NCBI GenBank assembly: GCA_016748015.1 | Contig: JAAOMT010000067.1 | Span: 186,001 to 250,000, forward strand | Length of the DNA stretch: 64,000 bases | Reading direction: 5' to 3' | Source of the DNA: Geosiphon pyriformis | Taxonomy: Eukaryota; Glomeromycota; Glomeromycetes; Archaeosporales; Geosiphonaceae | Shown here: positions 22,384-36,300 of the stretch, one piece after another | Layout: each line of letters begins with the position of its first letter | How positions within the stretch are numbered: position 1 is the first letter of the stretch | Translations under genes and position numbers: made by a program | Notes under the pieces: generated by a model | Seen by the model: only the letters and a program-made list of their open reading frames with translations | The model's database searches: none | Told to the model about the DNA's origin: nothing

Positions 22384-25300
22384 CTACATACTTATATGAA
22401 CAGAAACCTCTTCACAAGCACCAGAAAAAAATAAACAAGACCTACAAAACCTGAAACAAATGCTAATTGCATTAGCAACCCCCAACAATCTAACAACACC
22501 TGCTGAAAAGCCCATGAAAAAACCAGAAACAGAGACAGAAATGGAGCCATCACGAGAAATCAGTCTACCCTTTTTCATTACTGCCCGGTGTTTTGCATGA
22601 ACCAACCAGATTTCATCCCAGAATGCAGCACAAAACTTATGCACAAAAGACACCATGTTACAAGCTGCCACCCTGAGATCTTCAAAAACAGAGACAGATT
22701 CACGATACTAATTATTGAAAATAAATCTTTTACATAAGACCAACCAAACCACACAATTCGAAGCACAAGTGGACAGTAACTGAGAAATACATAAAGAAGA
22801 ATGAGATATACCAGAGCGTGCCTCCCAAACAGCTGCATAAGTGTTCATTAAATGCTCATGGCCAATGGCGTCAAAAAAACAGGAAAAAACATGATTAGAG
22901 ATCTCAACCTCACCACAGAATAAGCACACTATACTGAGATAAAGCCTATTATATAGACGCTTATACATGGCGACAGGAAGTTGATGATGCAAAGCCTTCA
23001 TAAAATAAGTCCGAAAGCCAGCAGCCATGTGGGAATCTGGGTGCCACACCGAAACAGACCTGGCCCAATCAACATTATCTCACAAACTATCTACCAAAAC
23101 TCAAGAACTGGATTCAACCTCCCAATGCACCCGATGAACTGACTGGAAGATATCACGAACAAAATGTCTTGAATTACCAGAAATGGCAGAGTCACCAGCT
23201 CTTAAAAACTGTTCATCAACCCTGTACGGTAGCCACCAAGAAGATGAGGCAGTAATTCCTGCAAGTGAGTCAGCACATTCATTGCCAGGGACACCTGAAT
23301 GATCTTTTACTTTGACCCAATTTACATCCAAATTCTTATCATAAATGACATTAGCAATGTGGCAATGCTTGATCCAACAACAATTCCTAAAGTCTAGCCA
23401 AACTAGTAGGAATTTGGATTTGCATGCATCTAAAGCAGTCTGGCTGTCTAAGAACAAATCCACTGAACAAAAAGCAGGAACACACTCGAAAGCCAGAGCA
23501 ATGGCCTACAACTTCATAAGCATAGAGAAAACCAAACCAGACACCTTCACACCCAACTCCGAATCAATGTTCTCAAAGAAAACAGCAGCACCAGCCTTCA
23601 TACCAACAATACCCAAACCACTTAAAGACCCATCTGTATATACAGAAAGGCAAACAGCAGTGTCAATGTCCAACAAATTGTCATAAACAATGCCAAAATT
23701 GTGAGAAAGTTAAATATCAGGAGAAGTGTGATCACTCACAGGAGGAGAGCACACAGAAAAAAGAACAATGCTACCAAGAAACCAAACAGAAATATCAAAC
23801 CAAACAGGAACCGAGCCACGAGGATCCAGCCTTTTCCAATGTTTGAAGGTCTTCCAACTGAAAGCAACACCATGTCTGTCACAAAGCTGTTCCATGAAAG
23901 CGATACCATAGCACTTAAGCAAAGGGACACATTTGAGAAATCTTGGCTCACCTAGAACAATAGACATAGAAGTGCCACTTCGGAGATGAAAAGCACTGGC
24001 CAGAGAAGCACCCAAAGACAAGTCACACCCAGAAAAAATACAAACCACACCTGACAGAAAGTTGTTTGAAAGACTGACATCAATGTGAGCTGGAAACAGC
24101 AAAGGGTGACAGAAATGCCAACTGAGAGCCTGAAGATCATGAGACCTGTAAGAAAACAAACAACCCAAAATACCAACTGAATTCGCAAAAGCCAAAACAG
24201 CAGCCGATTTACTCTCAGCTTGGATCTGTTCAAAAGTTTTAAAATTGTACAAAGAAGGATGATAAACCGCATGATTGGGGAAGTTGAGTGGCAGCCCAGA
24301 CTTAGACTTCAAGCACCTGCGAACCATAGAGTCCCACTTATTATACACACTAACAGGAACAAAGCTGAACTGAGTTCTGTAGCTGATGATAAGCAGAAGA
24401 ACTACAGAAACTAAATACATGAATTGTTTGTCTAAGATCACCTTCCTCAGAACAAGATTAACAAAAAATCGAACATCCGAGCGAGCTTTAGCCAGACTAG
24501 GCATCGAAAGACCTTCAGAAGACAAAAAAATACCCAGATACCGATAAGGTTCACCCTTCTTGGCGATAGAGATAGGTGAGCCACTAATAGTCAAAGAAGG
24601 ATTCGCAATCCGGCTGTTGATAAGAATGGCTACAATCTTGTTATTTTTAATTGAAATGTCATTAATCCTAAAAAATTCACTAGCAACATTGAGGATGTGC
24701 TGCATAGTAGCCTGGCTACCACCAACCCAAATAGTATCATCTACAAAAGCACCCACAGCCAAGAATAAAGTCAGCCTGGCCTGAGGCTCCATCCAGCCAG
24801 TTCTGAAAATAAAATGAGAGTTCAACCTGTAATCATACACACTTTCCTATCATTTGACTTCACACAAGAGTGAATCATAAAATATGTGCCAAAGAAGTGG
24901 TGAAAAAACCTTTCCTTGGTCCAGATCATCGTGAACATGGTAACCATCAATCAAGCTGAAATCCATCATCTCTCTGTTGGTGCGACCATTGTAAATGTCA
25001 TCAAAAAATCTAATAAACTTGTCACACATCTTAATCCTAACCAAACTTCTTTTGAAATGCACCCAGTTAACAGAATCATACGCTTTTCACATATCTTGCA
25101 AAACCAGCCACAGTTCCCAGCCCTTTTCCAATGCATCTTCTATCACAGAACCAATGACAAAAATGGGCGATTGTGTTGATGTACCCTTTAATACAGAGAA
25201 ATTGTCCCCATGCAGAACATCAAACCTGCTGCAGGCCAAAGAAATTCTGTCTGAGAGAATCTTGGAAAGAATCTTGCAGGCCATTTCAATCAATGCAATA

Positions 25301-27090
25301 GGACGGGTATTCATAAGAATGCCCTTCCATTCATATGGTTTAGAAATCATTGACACCCAAGCTTCCTTCCAAGGTCCAGGTACAGATTCATGTTCCAAAC
25401 AAAAATTCAGCAATAACAAAAGCATATCCAAAACCATTCTATCACAGTGTTTCCACAATTCATTGAAGATACCAGAAAGACCAGCCGCCTTACCATCAGG
25501 CAAATTAGAGACAACTATAAGCAATTCATCAAAACCAATTGAACATATTACTTCAGAGAAGGCATCATCAAAAACATAGTCCAAAGACTGAAATTGGCAC
25601 ACCCAGTCATCAGAAATATCTGGCATCACCGCACGCTTCCTAGTCCAACCTTCCATAATCTCATCGACCTTAGATTTAACCAAATCCAGCTTCAAGACCA
25701 ACTTTTCACCTGCGACCAAGTGATCCAGTACCACTTTATGGAAAGGATGCTTCAGAACACTTCTGATGATGTGTTTGTTGTTTACTTCAAAACTCTCCAT
25801 CCTCCTCTCAATAGTCTGCCTAATACGAGATTCCTCAGCACGCTTAGACTTCATTATCTTCGAAGAGCAGTAAACCTTTCTTGCCTTAGCCAGTTCAGAG
25901 CGAATAGCATCAAAACCAGAACCCAAAAAAAATAAAGACTTCACTGGCGAGGCGCCAACTGAGTCAAGCCTGTTCCATGTATTCAACAAAGAAGCAAAAT
26001 TCCCACCAAAAACCAGATGAGAGGCCTTAACCAGCTTAGACACAAGCAGTTCCAGTCTATGAAACTTAGAAGAAACCTTATTGAAAACACTACTATAACC
26101 CTTGAACTATTTTTTCTTGAACATCGCACCAGCTGAGAATATTAATATTTTGTGAACAATGTCTCATATTGTATCCTTATCCGAAAACTTTGTAGCTGCA
26201 ACAAATGCATCTGAAAGCATAGAAGCATTAGCAGCTGTAGCATTCTTAAACTCCAATCACTTCCCATCACTGGCATTTTTAACATTGAACTTCCAATGAT
26301 TTTTATTGGCCTGTTTGTGTAGTGACAGCAGCTACACATCCAACAAACCACCCAGACCCACAGAAACAGAAACAGTCTTATGATCAGTATCAAAAAAATC
26401 CTCAACACCCACCACATCATGATCCACAATTGCATTAACTAAACTAGAGAAGACCAACACGTAATCAATTGTCTTGGCAACACCACGAGAATTGCACTAT
26501 GTTGGTGACCTCACAAAAGCACTTCCACTTAGAGAGTTAACCAGACCCAAATCAAAACATTTCCTGAAACTGGCACATTTATGAGACCCATCTTCATTGA
26601 AATCGCCACCAAGAATGACAAAAGAAGTCTTATTCACAGCTTTGGCAATGAGAAAATTGATATCACTAGCCTGAGAAAACCAAACCAATGAAAACGCACC
26701 AGCATACAGCCCCAGAATAGACACAGAAAGCTTATTCCCAAAGAGCAGCCTTATTGACAACAGCCAACCAGATACCTCTGAAATCTTGCATACATGCTTT
26801 GCTAAAGAAGAGTCCATAATTATTGCAACACCAGATCTTATGTGACCAAAATCCAGACCAGAAGTAAAAACACAAACACCATCGAACTTATCGGCAATCC
26901 ACAGATAAACCATGCCTCTTAACTTTGTTTCAGTAACAATGGAGACCAAATTGTTCATGTCTTTATGCCAACATATAATGTCTGTCTGCTTCGCACAATT
27001 GTTCATACCTCTGATATTACACATGGCAATTTTCCAAATTAAGTGAGTTATTGAGAAGACAAGAGAAATGACAAACCCAAACCAGAGCAC
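22384..27090 (-). pseudogene. L2 ORF2: AP endonuclease, reverse transcriptase, RNase H
   Basis: Read on the minus strand. AP endonuclease 27060-26400 with CNIRGMNN, VTETKL and ILGGDFNED, where the catalytic Asp of GDFN is intact, then TIDYVLVFS and TDHKTV. The reverse transcriptase domain spans 25500-24100 (KAAGLSGIFNELW, NTRPIALIEMA, KAYDSVNW, DLDQGKVFSPLLW, FVDD at 24747-24736, YLGIFLSSEGL). RNase H 23700-23230 (DSQTALDA, HSGVPGNECADSLAG). C-terminal knuckle CLFCGEVEISNHVFSC near 22925-22880. The longest open pieces are 25087-26043, 23710-24840 and 26497-27090. Stops between them replace Trp, Gln or Arg codons. Frame upstream of the first ATG (27024) is open in -1 relative to ORF1. Confidence 0.85.
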
Positions 27091-28993
27091 AGAATATTTA
27101 ACTTATTCAAAACTGAACCAACTGAGGCCTCCAAAGTAATCAACTTTGTTTCCAAACCACCCACTTTGGCAGTAAGGACTTTGGAACTACTAGAGCTGAA
27201 CTCAACAACAGCATTGTAAATGACAGGTGGAGGAGTATCAGATGAGACCAAAGCAGTATTCACAATCATATTAAAATTTACATCAGAAGTCAAAGTCTCA
27301 GAAACAGCAGAAAAAGAGCTCAGAGAAGGGGTCGCCGTAGGAACCAAACCAATAAATTCCAGTCGAACCAAAATATCAGAAATGCAATCAGTCAAAAGCT
27401 CCAAAGAGCACTCCAAAATTGCCAGCCAGTCATTTAAATGAGAAACAGTAGAAGAATCAGTCATTATTAAAGGAGTAACCAAACCAGAATGCAAACCAGC
27501 ACCAGCCAAACCAGAGAGAACCACATGAGAAAAAGAGCCACCAGCAATTTGGGCCCATGTTTTACCACCAAATGAGACTGGACAAGCAATAGGAGCTAAC
27601 TTTTTCTTATATATCTCAGCCAGATGAATCTGATCTTAATCAGAAACCACCCTCTTCTCACAAACACCAGAATTCTCATCCAAAGAACAGTTGATCGTAA
27701 CATGATCAAATTGTTTACAATGAGTGCAACTGGCCAAAGAAAGACCAGCCCAACACAAACTTACATCCTTGAAAACTGGAACAGTACCAATAGTAGCCAA
27801 CTTGGACACCTCATCACCAAAACAAATTATAGTACATCTATTATGAACATATAAATTAGGATTATGGCCAATAAAACAAGTCTTCCCACCATATAATTCT
27901 AACAAACTGGAAAGATCATAGGCAGTGGTGCCAACTGGAAGAGTATAAAACAAAGCCCGATGCTGATCCCTTGATACCCACGTTTGTTTATCACTGACTG
28001 CCAAAGCCACACACACCAAATTTTTTTCTATGAGGACTGATCATTTAGATGCAACCAGACTAGCTACTTCAGACAACTCAAACTCAACCAGAGCCTTTTG
28101 CCAAAGACCAATCAGCTGCATTTTGATTAAAACAATTTTGCCAAATTTAGAAAATGCTGAATCCACTGCCAATTTGGGAAGATTCACTGAGATCTCCTTG
28201 ACAATCACTTCCCGATCTGAACATCTGTTTACTTTCCTTAGATCATTATTTACCAAAATCTTCTTATTAATTGCCAATTCTCTTGTCTTAATCAAACTTT
28301 TTTCAGATGTAAATGAAGATCTTATTATTCCTGGAAATTTTGAAGAAGTCAAAGCTCCCCAAATCCATTAACTTGATAAAAGATTTTTTTAACTGCCATC
28401 AACTTATCAACATTTGTCTTCCCAGGCACTGCTGAAACCTCAATATCTAATGTGAAAGATTTTACTGGCTCGAAATTTCTTTTTTTCAGGGCACGTAATC
28501 TGATATACGGCACCTGATTGGCACCATTGACTATAGAGGGAGGAAGCTCCAGCACATCATCGTCATCACTCATATGGTCGAACAAAGGTCACTTTGGTGG
28601 GTTGCCCAGCACGTATGTTTAAGTACGATTCTTCCTTGGCGTATTTTCGTTCATGCTGTCGTCCTCACGAGATTCTGCATAGCTTGTCTCCTTGGCAACC
28701 AAGTTTGTCATATTTTCCACATCTGAAAGACCGCTCACACTACTTGCTATGCTACTAACATCACTACCTCAGGACACTACAGGTTTGGCACCAGCTTTAC
28801 CCAAATCTTCTAAGCTAATAGAGCCAGCAGACGTATTGACCATACTGCCAACAGCAGCAGGCTTTTTAGGTTTCTTGTAGGATGAACCACGTAAGTGAGC
28901 ACTCGCCAAACACTTAGATTTAACACCAAAATGGGTCCCCAAACCTGCCGAAACAGAACCTGAACTACCAGCAGAAGAGCCTGTCAGTTCCAT
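27048..28993 (-). pseudogene. L2 ORF1: gag-like RNA-binding protein
   Basis: Starts at the ATG ending at 28993 with a Ser/Gly-rich segment. After a TGA near 28770 the frame continues through 28585-28352. A loss of bases in a run of G at about 28360 (four G plus A, where L1 has six and L3 seven) shifts the frame, which then continues 28352-28041. The zinc knuckle CTHCKQFDHVTINC (about 27745-27704) is a complete CX2CX4HX4C. The ORF ends CAATAA at 27048. Confidence 0.8.
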
Positions 28994-29123
28994 GTTAATA
29001 TAAAGGAGTGTATTGAGAGAAATAACTTTAAGACAAAAGAGGAAAAAAGAAAAAAAAAGAAAGCTATTCTATCAGTTTACTTCTTGCTCTTATTATGGTC
29101 AAGGAATTGACGAGAGAAAAAGT

Positions 29124-31423
29124 TTTTTTATTTGATAAAACTTTCTTGTTTTATTATAATTATAAATAAAAAAAATTTGTTTAAAATAATAACAATAAAA
29201 ACACATTAATTAATTTTAATTTGAATTAATTTTTATTTGTGTTTTTAATATTTTATTTATTTATTTAATATATAGCTTAACTACTATTTAATACAATATA
29301 TTAAACTAAGTAACTTAAATTAAATACAGTTTACATATTTTTTATATGTAATTAAATACAAATTTACTTCAAATTAAATTATATTGGATTTAAAAAAAAC
29401 TTATTTTAAGAAAATATCTTATTTATAATAGCAATTAGTATATTACTATTTTTAATCAAGCTACTTAACTATTTAATAATTATATTTATATTAAATCTAA
29501 TATTATTAAATTAATACTCTTAAATAATAATTTTTATTTTGAATATTAAAAACCAAATTTTTAATTTTTATATGCAAAGCAGAAAAAGTATTTAAAAGAA
29601 TAACAACCAAAATAACTAAAAAACTGATTAGTTTAACAACAAATTTAATTAAAACAGCCAAATTTATAATTTAAGAATTCAAAAAATTTAATCTAGACTT
29701 AATAACAAAATCAAAAACAAATATAACCAAAAAAACAGCAAAAAAAAACCAAAAAAATAGAAATTTTAATAAAAAATTTCTTATTAACAAATAAAAACAC
29801 AAAAAACTTAAAACCAATACTTAATTTAATAAATAATTTAAAAAAATAATAATAACATTTTATAATCAACAAACAAATGCTTAAAACTTTGATATTTATA
29901 GCAATAATAGTATTCAAAAGTCTTTTATTAGATATAATACTTATGTAAAACATTAGTTTTAGCAATAGCAAGATTTAAAAAATCATAAAACTTAAATATT
30001 ATAAAAATATTAATAACAATAAGAATTAGAAAAATAAAAAATAAAACAAATATAATTATCAACTTAAAAAATCAAATTATTAATTTTAAAAGCAGTATAA
30101 CTAAAAAAAAATTAACTAATTTAATATTAAAAATATTTTTTGAAATTATAATTTTTTTTTGGTGTTACCAGAAATTTTTGGTTTTTTTTTTAAATATTGT
30201 TAATGCCTGTTTGTTGTAAATTTACGTTTTCTGAAAATAGTTGAATCTTTAATAATTAAATTTATCTTCAAATTATCTCTTATAATTTAAACTGCTAGGC
30301 TTATAAATAAAATAACCAATTTTATACCAGTTACTTTGTATAGTTATATTGTAATAAACATCAACTTTTTCCCAAAAATTGCTCATTTAAAAGCTTACTA
30401 AAAATATGTAATTACTTTGCAATAAAAGTTAATTTTTTTACAGAAATCTCATCTATAAACTACTTTAATAATTCTAATAAAAAATAAAAAAAATAAAAAA
30501 TTGTAAAAAAAATAGAGTTTCATTAAAAAAATTATTTTCTATTCAAATTTGGAGTCATTAACTGATTACTAAAATTAATAACTGATCAATTTCAAAATAT
30601 TAATTGGGTTTTTGGAAAATCTTAAGTACAAATAATTTAGAGAAGTAATTTTTAAAGTATGTTTTTATTTGAATAATAACAATAAAAATATATTGAAAGT
30701 AAGATAATTCTAAAAAAAAGTTATTTTTTTATACAACTTGTTGTAGTACTAGTCTATAAACTTGAATTTTTTTTTCATTATTATTTCGACAAACTAAAAA
30801 TATATTTTAATAAACTACAAGTTGTTTCTGTAAATTATAACTAATTTTGGTAAACTATTAAGATATTTCACAAATTTTTACAAATTTCAATAAATTCTTG
30901 AATATTATAAAGTTTAGGTTATTGTGTAATTTGATTATTTTAATTTCTATTGTATAAAATTGAGTTATTAATTAAATAGTAATATTTAATAATTTGATTA
31001 ATATAATAAGTAATAATATTAATATATGCCAATTAATAATAAAAATTATAAAGATAATTTTATGCTAATTTAATAACTAAAATTCTATTGATAACATTGA
31101 TTAAAAAGAAAAAAAATTCTAATATTGTTTTTTTTACTAATATAAATTAATAAGTAAAAACAGCAGCAGCAAAAAAAAAGTTCTTAAAAAAAACAATATT
31201 ATATTGTTATAAGTCAGCAAACTTTAATTTAATAAAAATAACAACATTAAAAACACCAAAACCATTTTTAATATTATTAAAAAATATGCTAAAAAAAATA
31301 TTAAAATTACAACAAAAATAAAAAAAAAGACCAAAAACCATTATAAAAGATTTTGTAATTTTAAGTATAATTAAAAAAAAAATTAATAATAATAATATTA
31401 TTATAAAAAAAAACAAAAAAAAA
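29124..31423. other. AT-rich spacer between L2 and L3
   Basis: About 2.3 kb of very AT-rich sequence separating the 5' ends of L2 (minus) and L3 (plus), which face away from each other. No open frame above about 86 codons, and those are lysine/isoleucine or phenylalanine-rich artefacts of A/T runs. Any promoter for the two LINEs would be internal or here; no motif could be supported. Confidence 0.65.
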
Positions 31424-31563
31424 ACTTCTTTCTTTTGTTCTTCCACAAATCCTAAAAAAAGAGTCAAAAGTTTTTTTGGAAGAAGTTTTTTACTATTCAG
31501 TACGATAAATCCAAACCATTTCTGCTTGATTACGAGGCTGTTGTTGGCCCTAGTATTGCTGTC

Positions 31564-33357
31564 ATGAAACAGATGGTTAAAAGTTCTGGCTCTGAGGGTG
31601 GTTTCAAGGCTGTTCTGTCAAGGAAAAAGAGAAGAGGCAGTGTTCTTGAGAACAATATTGGTGCTGAAGAGGGTTCTGCTAGGGTGCATAGTGGTCGTTC
31701 ATGGGGTTCAGAGACTGGTGATACCACCGAATCTGACAGTGTTGATATGGAAGAGGAATGTCTTGTTGAGGAGACAAGTTTTGATTATGGTGAAAGTGAT
31801 GCACTCGTTGGTGGAGATTTGGATCAAACGCTAAAAGGTTTGCAGTTGACAACTAGGAAAGCATTAGGAAAACCTTTGGGAAAGATCAACTTCCTGGATG
31901 ACAATGATAATGATGATGTTTTTCTGGATGTCTCTCTGGTGCTTCCCCCTTCTCTTAAGAACCTGGTCAATGTTTCGGTTAGGAAGTCATTTGCTTTGGA
32001 TTTAGATCTGAAAGCGGTAGAAAGAAATTCAGCTCAGGAGAAGCTCAAGAAGATCAGGAGTTTATTTTCTGGAATTAATGGTTTTGGGGGGGCGTCTACC
32101 TCCTCAAAATTCTCAAAGATTATCAGAGTGACATTCACTTCTGAATCAAGTCTAATGAAGGCCACTGAAAAGGCTACTGGTGCAAATATCATGGTAAACA
32201 CCGATCTTAAGAGATCATCTGGGCGATCCGATCAGGCTGTGGTCGTGAAAAAAATTCAAGTTGAAACATTAGCTGAGGCTGTGCGCGCTGCGCTATCTGA
32301 GTTTGGAGTTATTAAGGCGATCAAGATGCAGTTGATCGGGCTGTAACAAAAGGCAATAGTGGAATTTGAATGATCAGATCAAGCTAATTTGGCTGCAGCT
32401 GAGTGGTCTATCTTAATCGGGAAAGATGCTGTACGTGTGGCTAGGGCTGATTCAGACAAAGAAGCATGGGATGTAAGGGACCAACATAGGGTGCTGCTTT
32501 ACACATTGCCGATGGGGACCACTGCTCATGATATCTGGGACTTTGTTAGATCTGTGAGTGAGAAAACTTGCGTTATTGATCGTCATTCTATTACGTATGT
32601 TTGGGCCAGGTGTGCTATTGTTTGTTTTGACTCTGCTGAATCATTAGATGCAGCTGTGGGAACCACGCCAGTACTCAGGAACACCAATCTCCACTGGTCT
32701 TGCCTCATTTCTGCTAAATGCGCCAAGTGTGAGAAATTGGGTCACACGTCATTGGGTTGTGCAGTTGGTGGGAAATTATCTTCTGGTAGTTCACTGCGTA
32801 GGGTTTTCTCGGATACGGATAAAAGCAGGCTAGCAACTATCTATGCCAAACGCTCGGCTCCAGTTGTCCGTTTGGTCTTTTTTGGTGGTTTCTCTTGGGC
32901 AAAGGTTGCTCGCGGGTGTTCTTCGCCTCCCCTCTCTGGTCAGAACGTTGTAGTGAATAATGGCTCCTCTTCAGAGATGAAGCCGTCCCTACAGGTAGCA
33001 ATGGAAGTCAACGATAGGTTCGCCACTCTTGAGCGCAGTCTCGCCAGCCTCACGGAGCAAGTTGGTAAGCTGGCTAAGAAGTTGGATGCACTTGGGCCAA
33101 TGGTTCCCCAGCCTAGCCCTGGATGTCAGCCATTGGTGACCCCTTCATCACAGGATCAAGGGGCAGATGTAGTGATAAGTGAGGATTCAGGTGTGTCCAC
33201 TAGTGGTGGGAATGTTGCGGGAGCAGTGTCTTTTGATGTGTCTTCGGTGTCTAAGCTGGAAGACAGCATGAAGTGTCTAATGGAGACAGTCCTGGGCCTT
33301 TCGGCTAAAGTGGATAGTATAGGTGCACTTTTGGTGTTTCTACCCCTCGCCCAATAA
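31564..33357 (+). pseudogene. L3 ORF1: gag-like RNA-binding protein
   Basis: First usable ATG is at 31564; the ATG used by L1 and L5 is ATT here. An acidic, Ser-rich N-terminus is followed by the conserved block with GFGGASTSSKFSKIIRVTFTS (about 32080-32140) and FGVIKAIKMQLIGL, where a TAA at 32344 replaces the TGG seen in L2. A second stop TGA lies at about 32371. The remainder (32389-33357, 322 codons) includes GTTAHDIWD, and a complete zinc knuckle CAKCEKLGHTSLGC at about 32719-32760. A helical, coiled-coil-like stretch follows (about 33000-33090). Confidence 0.85.
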
Positions 33358-33362
33358 GCAGT

Positions 33363-36300
33363 TTGGTCTGGAAAGTTGCTACGTACAACATTAGGGGCAT
33401 GAACAATTCCACTAAGCAAGAAGACATTATTAGGTGGCATAAGGAAATGAACAATTTGGTCTCTATTGTTACTGAAACAAAATTAAGAAGTAGGGTTCGT
33501 CCGTGGATTGTAGACAAATTCAATGGTGTCCGAGTATTCACTTCTGGTTTGAACTTTGGGCACTTGGGTATGGGTGTTGCTGTTATCATAAACGTTTCTT
33601 TGGCTCATCATGTGTGCAAGGTTTCTGAGGTGCCTGGTCAGCTCCTTTCCATTAAATTACTTTTTGAGGGTAAACTTTCTGTGTCAATTTTGGGGCTTTA
33701 TGCTGGTGCTTCTTTGGTGGTTCAGTTCTCTCAGGCTGGTGAGATCAATTCTCTCATTGCGAAGGCTGTCAACGAATCTTCTTTCATCATTCTCGGTGGC
33801 AATTTCAATGAAGACAGCTCTCATAAAAGTGCGAGTTTCAAAAGATGCTTTGATTTGGGTCTGGTCAATTCTTTAGTTGGTAGTCCGGCTGCAAAAATAT
33901 CCACTTGAGAAAATTCTAGGGGTGTTAAGAAAACAATTGATTACATGTTTGTCTTCTCGTGTCTTGTTAATGCAATAGTGCATTGTGAAGTTTTGAATGT
34001 CAGTAAGCATTTTGACATAGACCATCAAGCTGTTTTAGTGGATTTGGGTTTGGGCGGGCTCTTGGATACATGTTTGAACTCTCTTCACAAGCAAGCGAAT
34101 AAAAACTATTGGAAGTTTGACGTCAATAGTGCCAGTAAAGCTAAGTGGTTGGAGTTCAAGGATGTCTCAGCTGCTAATGTCTCTATGTTCTCAGATGCTT
34201 TTGGTGTGGCAGTAAGATTTTCTGATGTGGATGCTATGTGGGACATTGTTCACAAGATTATGGTTCTTTCAATGGGTGGTACATTTAAAAGAAAATGGTT
34301 CAAAGGTTTTGATGGCGTGTTTACCAAGACTTCTTCTAGGTTTCACAAGCTGAAGCTGCTGGTTTCTAAGTTGGTTAAGGCTTCACGTTTGGCTTCTAGT
34401 GATGGTTTTGCTTCTTTGTTGGAGGTGTGGCACAGACTCGACTCCCCTGGTGCATTAGCAGTTAAGTCTCTGTTTCTTTCAGGTTCTAATTTTGATCTTA
34501 TTTGTTCTGCACTGGCCAAAGCAAGAAAATCATACTGCTCATTCAAATTTGTGGAATCCAAGCACGCCGAGGAATCATCAATCAAGCAGGCTATTGGTAA
34601 GAGGATGGAGAGTTTTGAGCTGAACAAGAGTCACACCATTAGGAGTGTTTTGGAGCATCCTTTTCACAAGGTGGTCTTGGATCATTTGGTTGTAGAAGAT
34701 GAGTTGATTTTAGAGCCTGTGTTGGTTAAGTTTAAGGTGGACAAAATTATGGAGGAATGGACCAGAAAACGTGAGGTGGTGTCTGACTTGTCTGAGAATT
34801 GGACTCGTCAATATCGGCCTCTGGATTACGTGTTCGATGGTGCTTTCTCTGATGTCATGTATTCGATTAGTTTTGATGAGTTGTCAGCTGTTGTTAAGGA
34901 TCTTCCTGATAGAAAAGCAGCTGGTTTTTCTGGTATCTTCAACAAATTATGGAAACATTGTGACAAATCTGTTTTGGATATGCTTTTGGTGCTTTTGAAT
35001 TTCTGTTTGGTTGGCGAGTTGGTCCCTGGGCCTTGGAGAGAAGCTTGGGTTTCAATGATTTCTAAACCATATGAATGGGAAGGTGTTCTCACAAACACCC
35101 ATCTTATAGCTTTAATTGAAATGGCCCGCAAGATTCTCTCCAAGATCCTTTCAAATAGGATCTCTTTGGCTTACAGCACTTTTGATGTTCTTCGTGGGGA
35201 CAATTTTTCGGTTTTGAAGGGTATGATGACACAGTCTCCCATTTTTGCTATCGGTTCTGTGGTTGAGGATGCCTTGGAGAAGAACCGTGAACTTTGGCTG
35301 GTTTTATAGAACATGCACAAGGCTTATGACTCGGTGGGTTGGGAACATCTTAGGAGGAGTCTAGTTAGGATCAAAATGTGTGACAGGTTTATTAGATTTT
35401 TTGGCAGTATTCACAATGGTTGCATCAACAGAGTGATGACTGACTTTGGCTTAACTGATGAGTATTGTGTCCACGATGGGCTGGACCAGGGAGAAGTTTT
35501 CTCGCCTCTTCTTTGGCGTATTTTTTATAATTCACTTTTGTGTGAGATCAAGAGACAGGATAGTGTGTATGGCTACAGGTTGAATTCTAATTTCATATCA
35601 AGAACTGGCCGGGCGGATCCTCAAGCTGGGCTGTCTTCATTTCTTGCTGCTGGTGCTTTTGTCGATGATACTATTTGGGTTGGTAGCAGCCAGGCTACTA
35701 CACAACGCATCCTTGATGTTGCTAGTAAGTTTTTTAGATTTAACAATATTTCTGTAAACAATAACAAAATAGTGGCCATCCCCATCAATTGCCGGGTGCT
35801 GGATCCTCATTTAACTATCAGTGGTGCGCCTATTTCCATTGCCAAGAGAGGAGAATCTCATCGCTATTTGGGTATTTTTTTGTCTTCAGAGGATCTTTCG
35901 AAGCCTAGCTTGGTTAAAACTCAGGCTGATGTACAGTTTTTTGTAAATCTTGTTTTGAGAAAGGCGATTTCGGACAAACAGTATGCATATTTGGTGTCTG
36001 CAGTTCTTTTCCCTATCATTAACTACAGGACTCAGTTCAGTTTTGTTTCTGTTGGTGTGTGTAATAAATGGGATGCTTTGGTATGCAAGGTCTTAAAGTC
36101 CAAGTCTGGATTGCCACGTGATTTTCCCAGTGATGCATTTCATCACCTCTCTTTGTACAATTTAAAAACTTTCGAACAGATCCAGGCTGAGAGCAAATCA
36201 GCCTTCGTTGTTGCTTTTGCAAATTCTACTGGTGTCTTGGGTCGCTTGTTTTCTCATAGGTCTCATGACCTCCAGGTTCTCAGCTGGCGTCCTCGTCATC

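Larger units (their letters stand above)
22243..29123 (-). mobile_element. LINE copy L2 (minus strand)
   Basis: Full-length minus-strand LINE of the same subfamily as L1 and L3, with shared 3' UTR including the hairpin. It runs from a 5' end ACTTTTTCTCTCG at 29123 to its A-rich tail near 22243. It keeps some catalytic residues that L1 and L3 have lost but carries a frameshift in ORF1 and several stops in ORF2. Confidence 0.9.

Noticed and set aside
24995-25579. 194-codon plus-strand open frame inside L2
   Set aside because: It is the antisense shadow of L2 ORF2, similar to the shadow at 18719-19351 for the same reason.
29711-29971. 86-codon minus-strand frame, membrane-protein-like
   Set aside because: Composition (Phe, Ile, Leu, Lys) is what AT-rich DNA gives by chance; no homologue or conservation seen.
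31207-31467. 86-codon minus-strand frame upstream of L3
   Set aside because: Also an AT-rich, hydrophobic artefact, and it overlaps the L3 5' end antisense.
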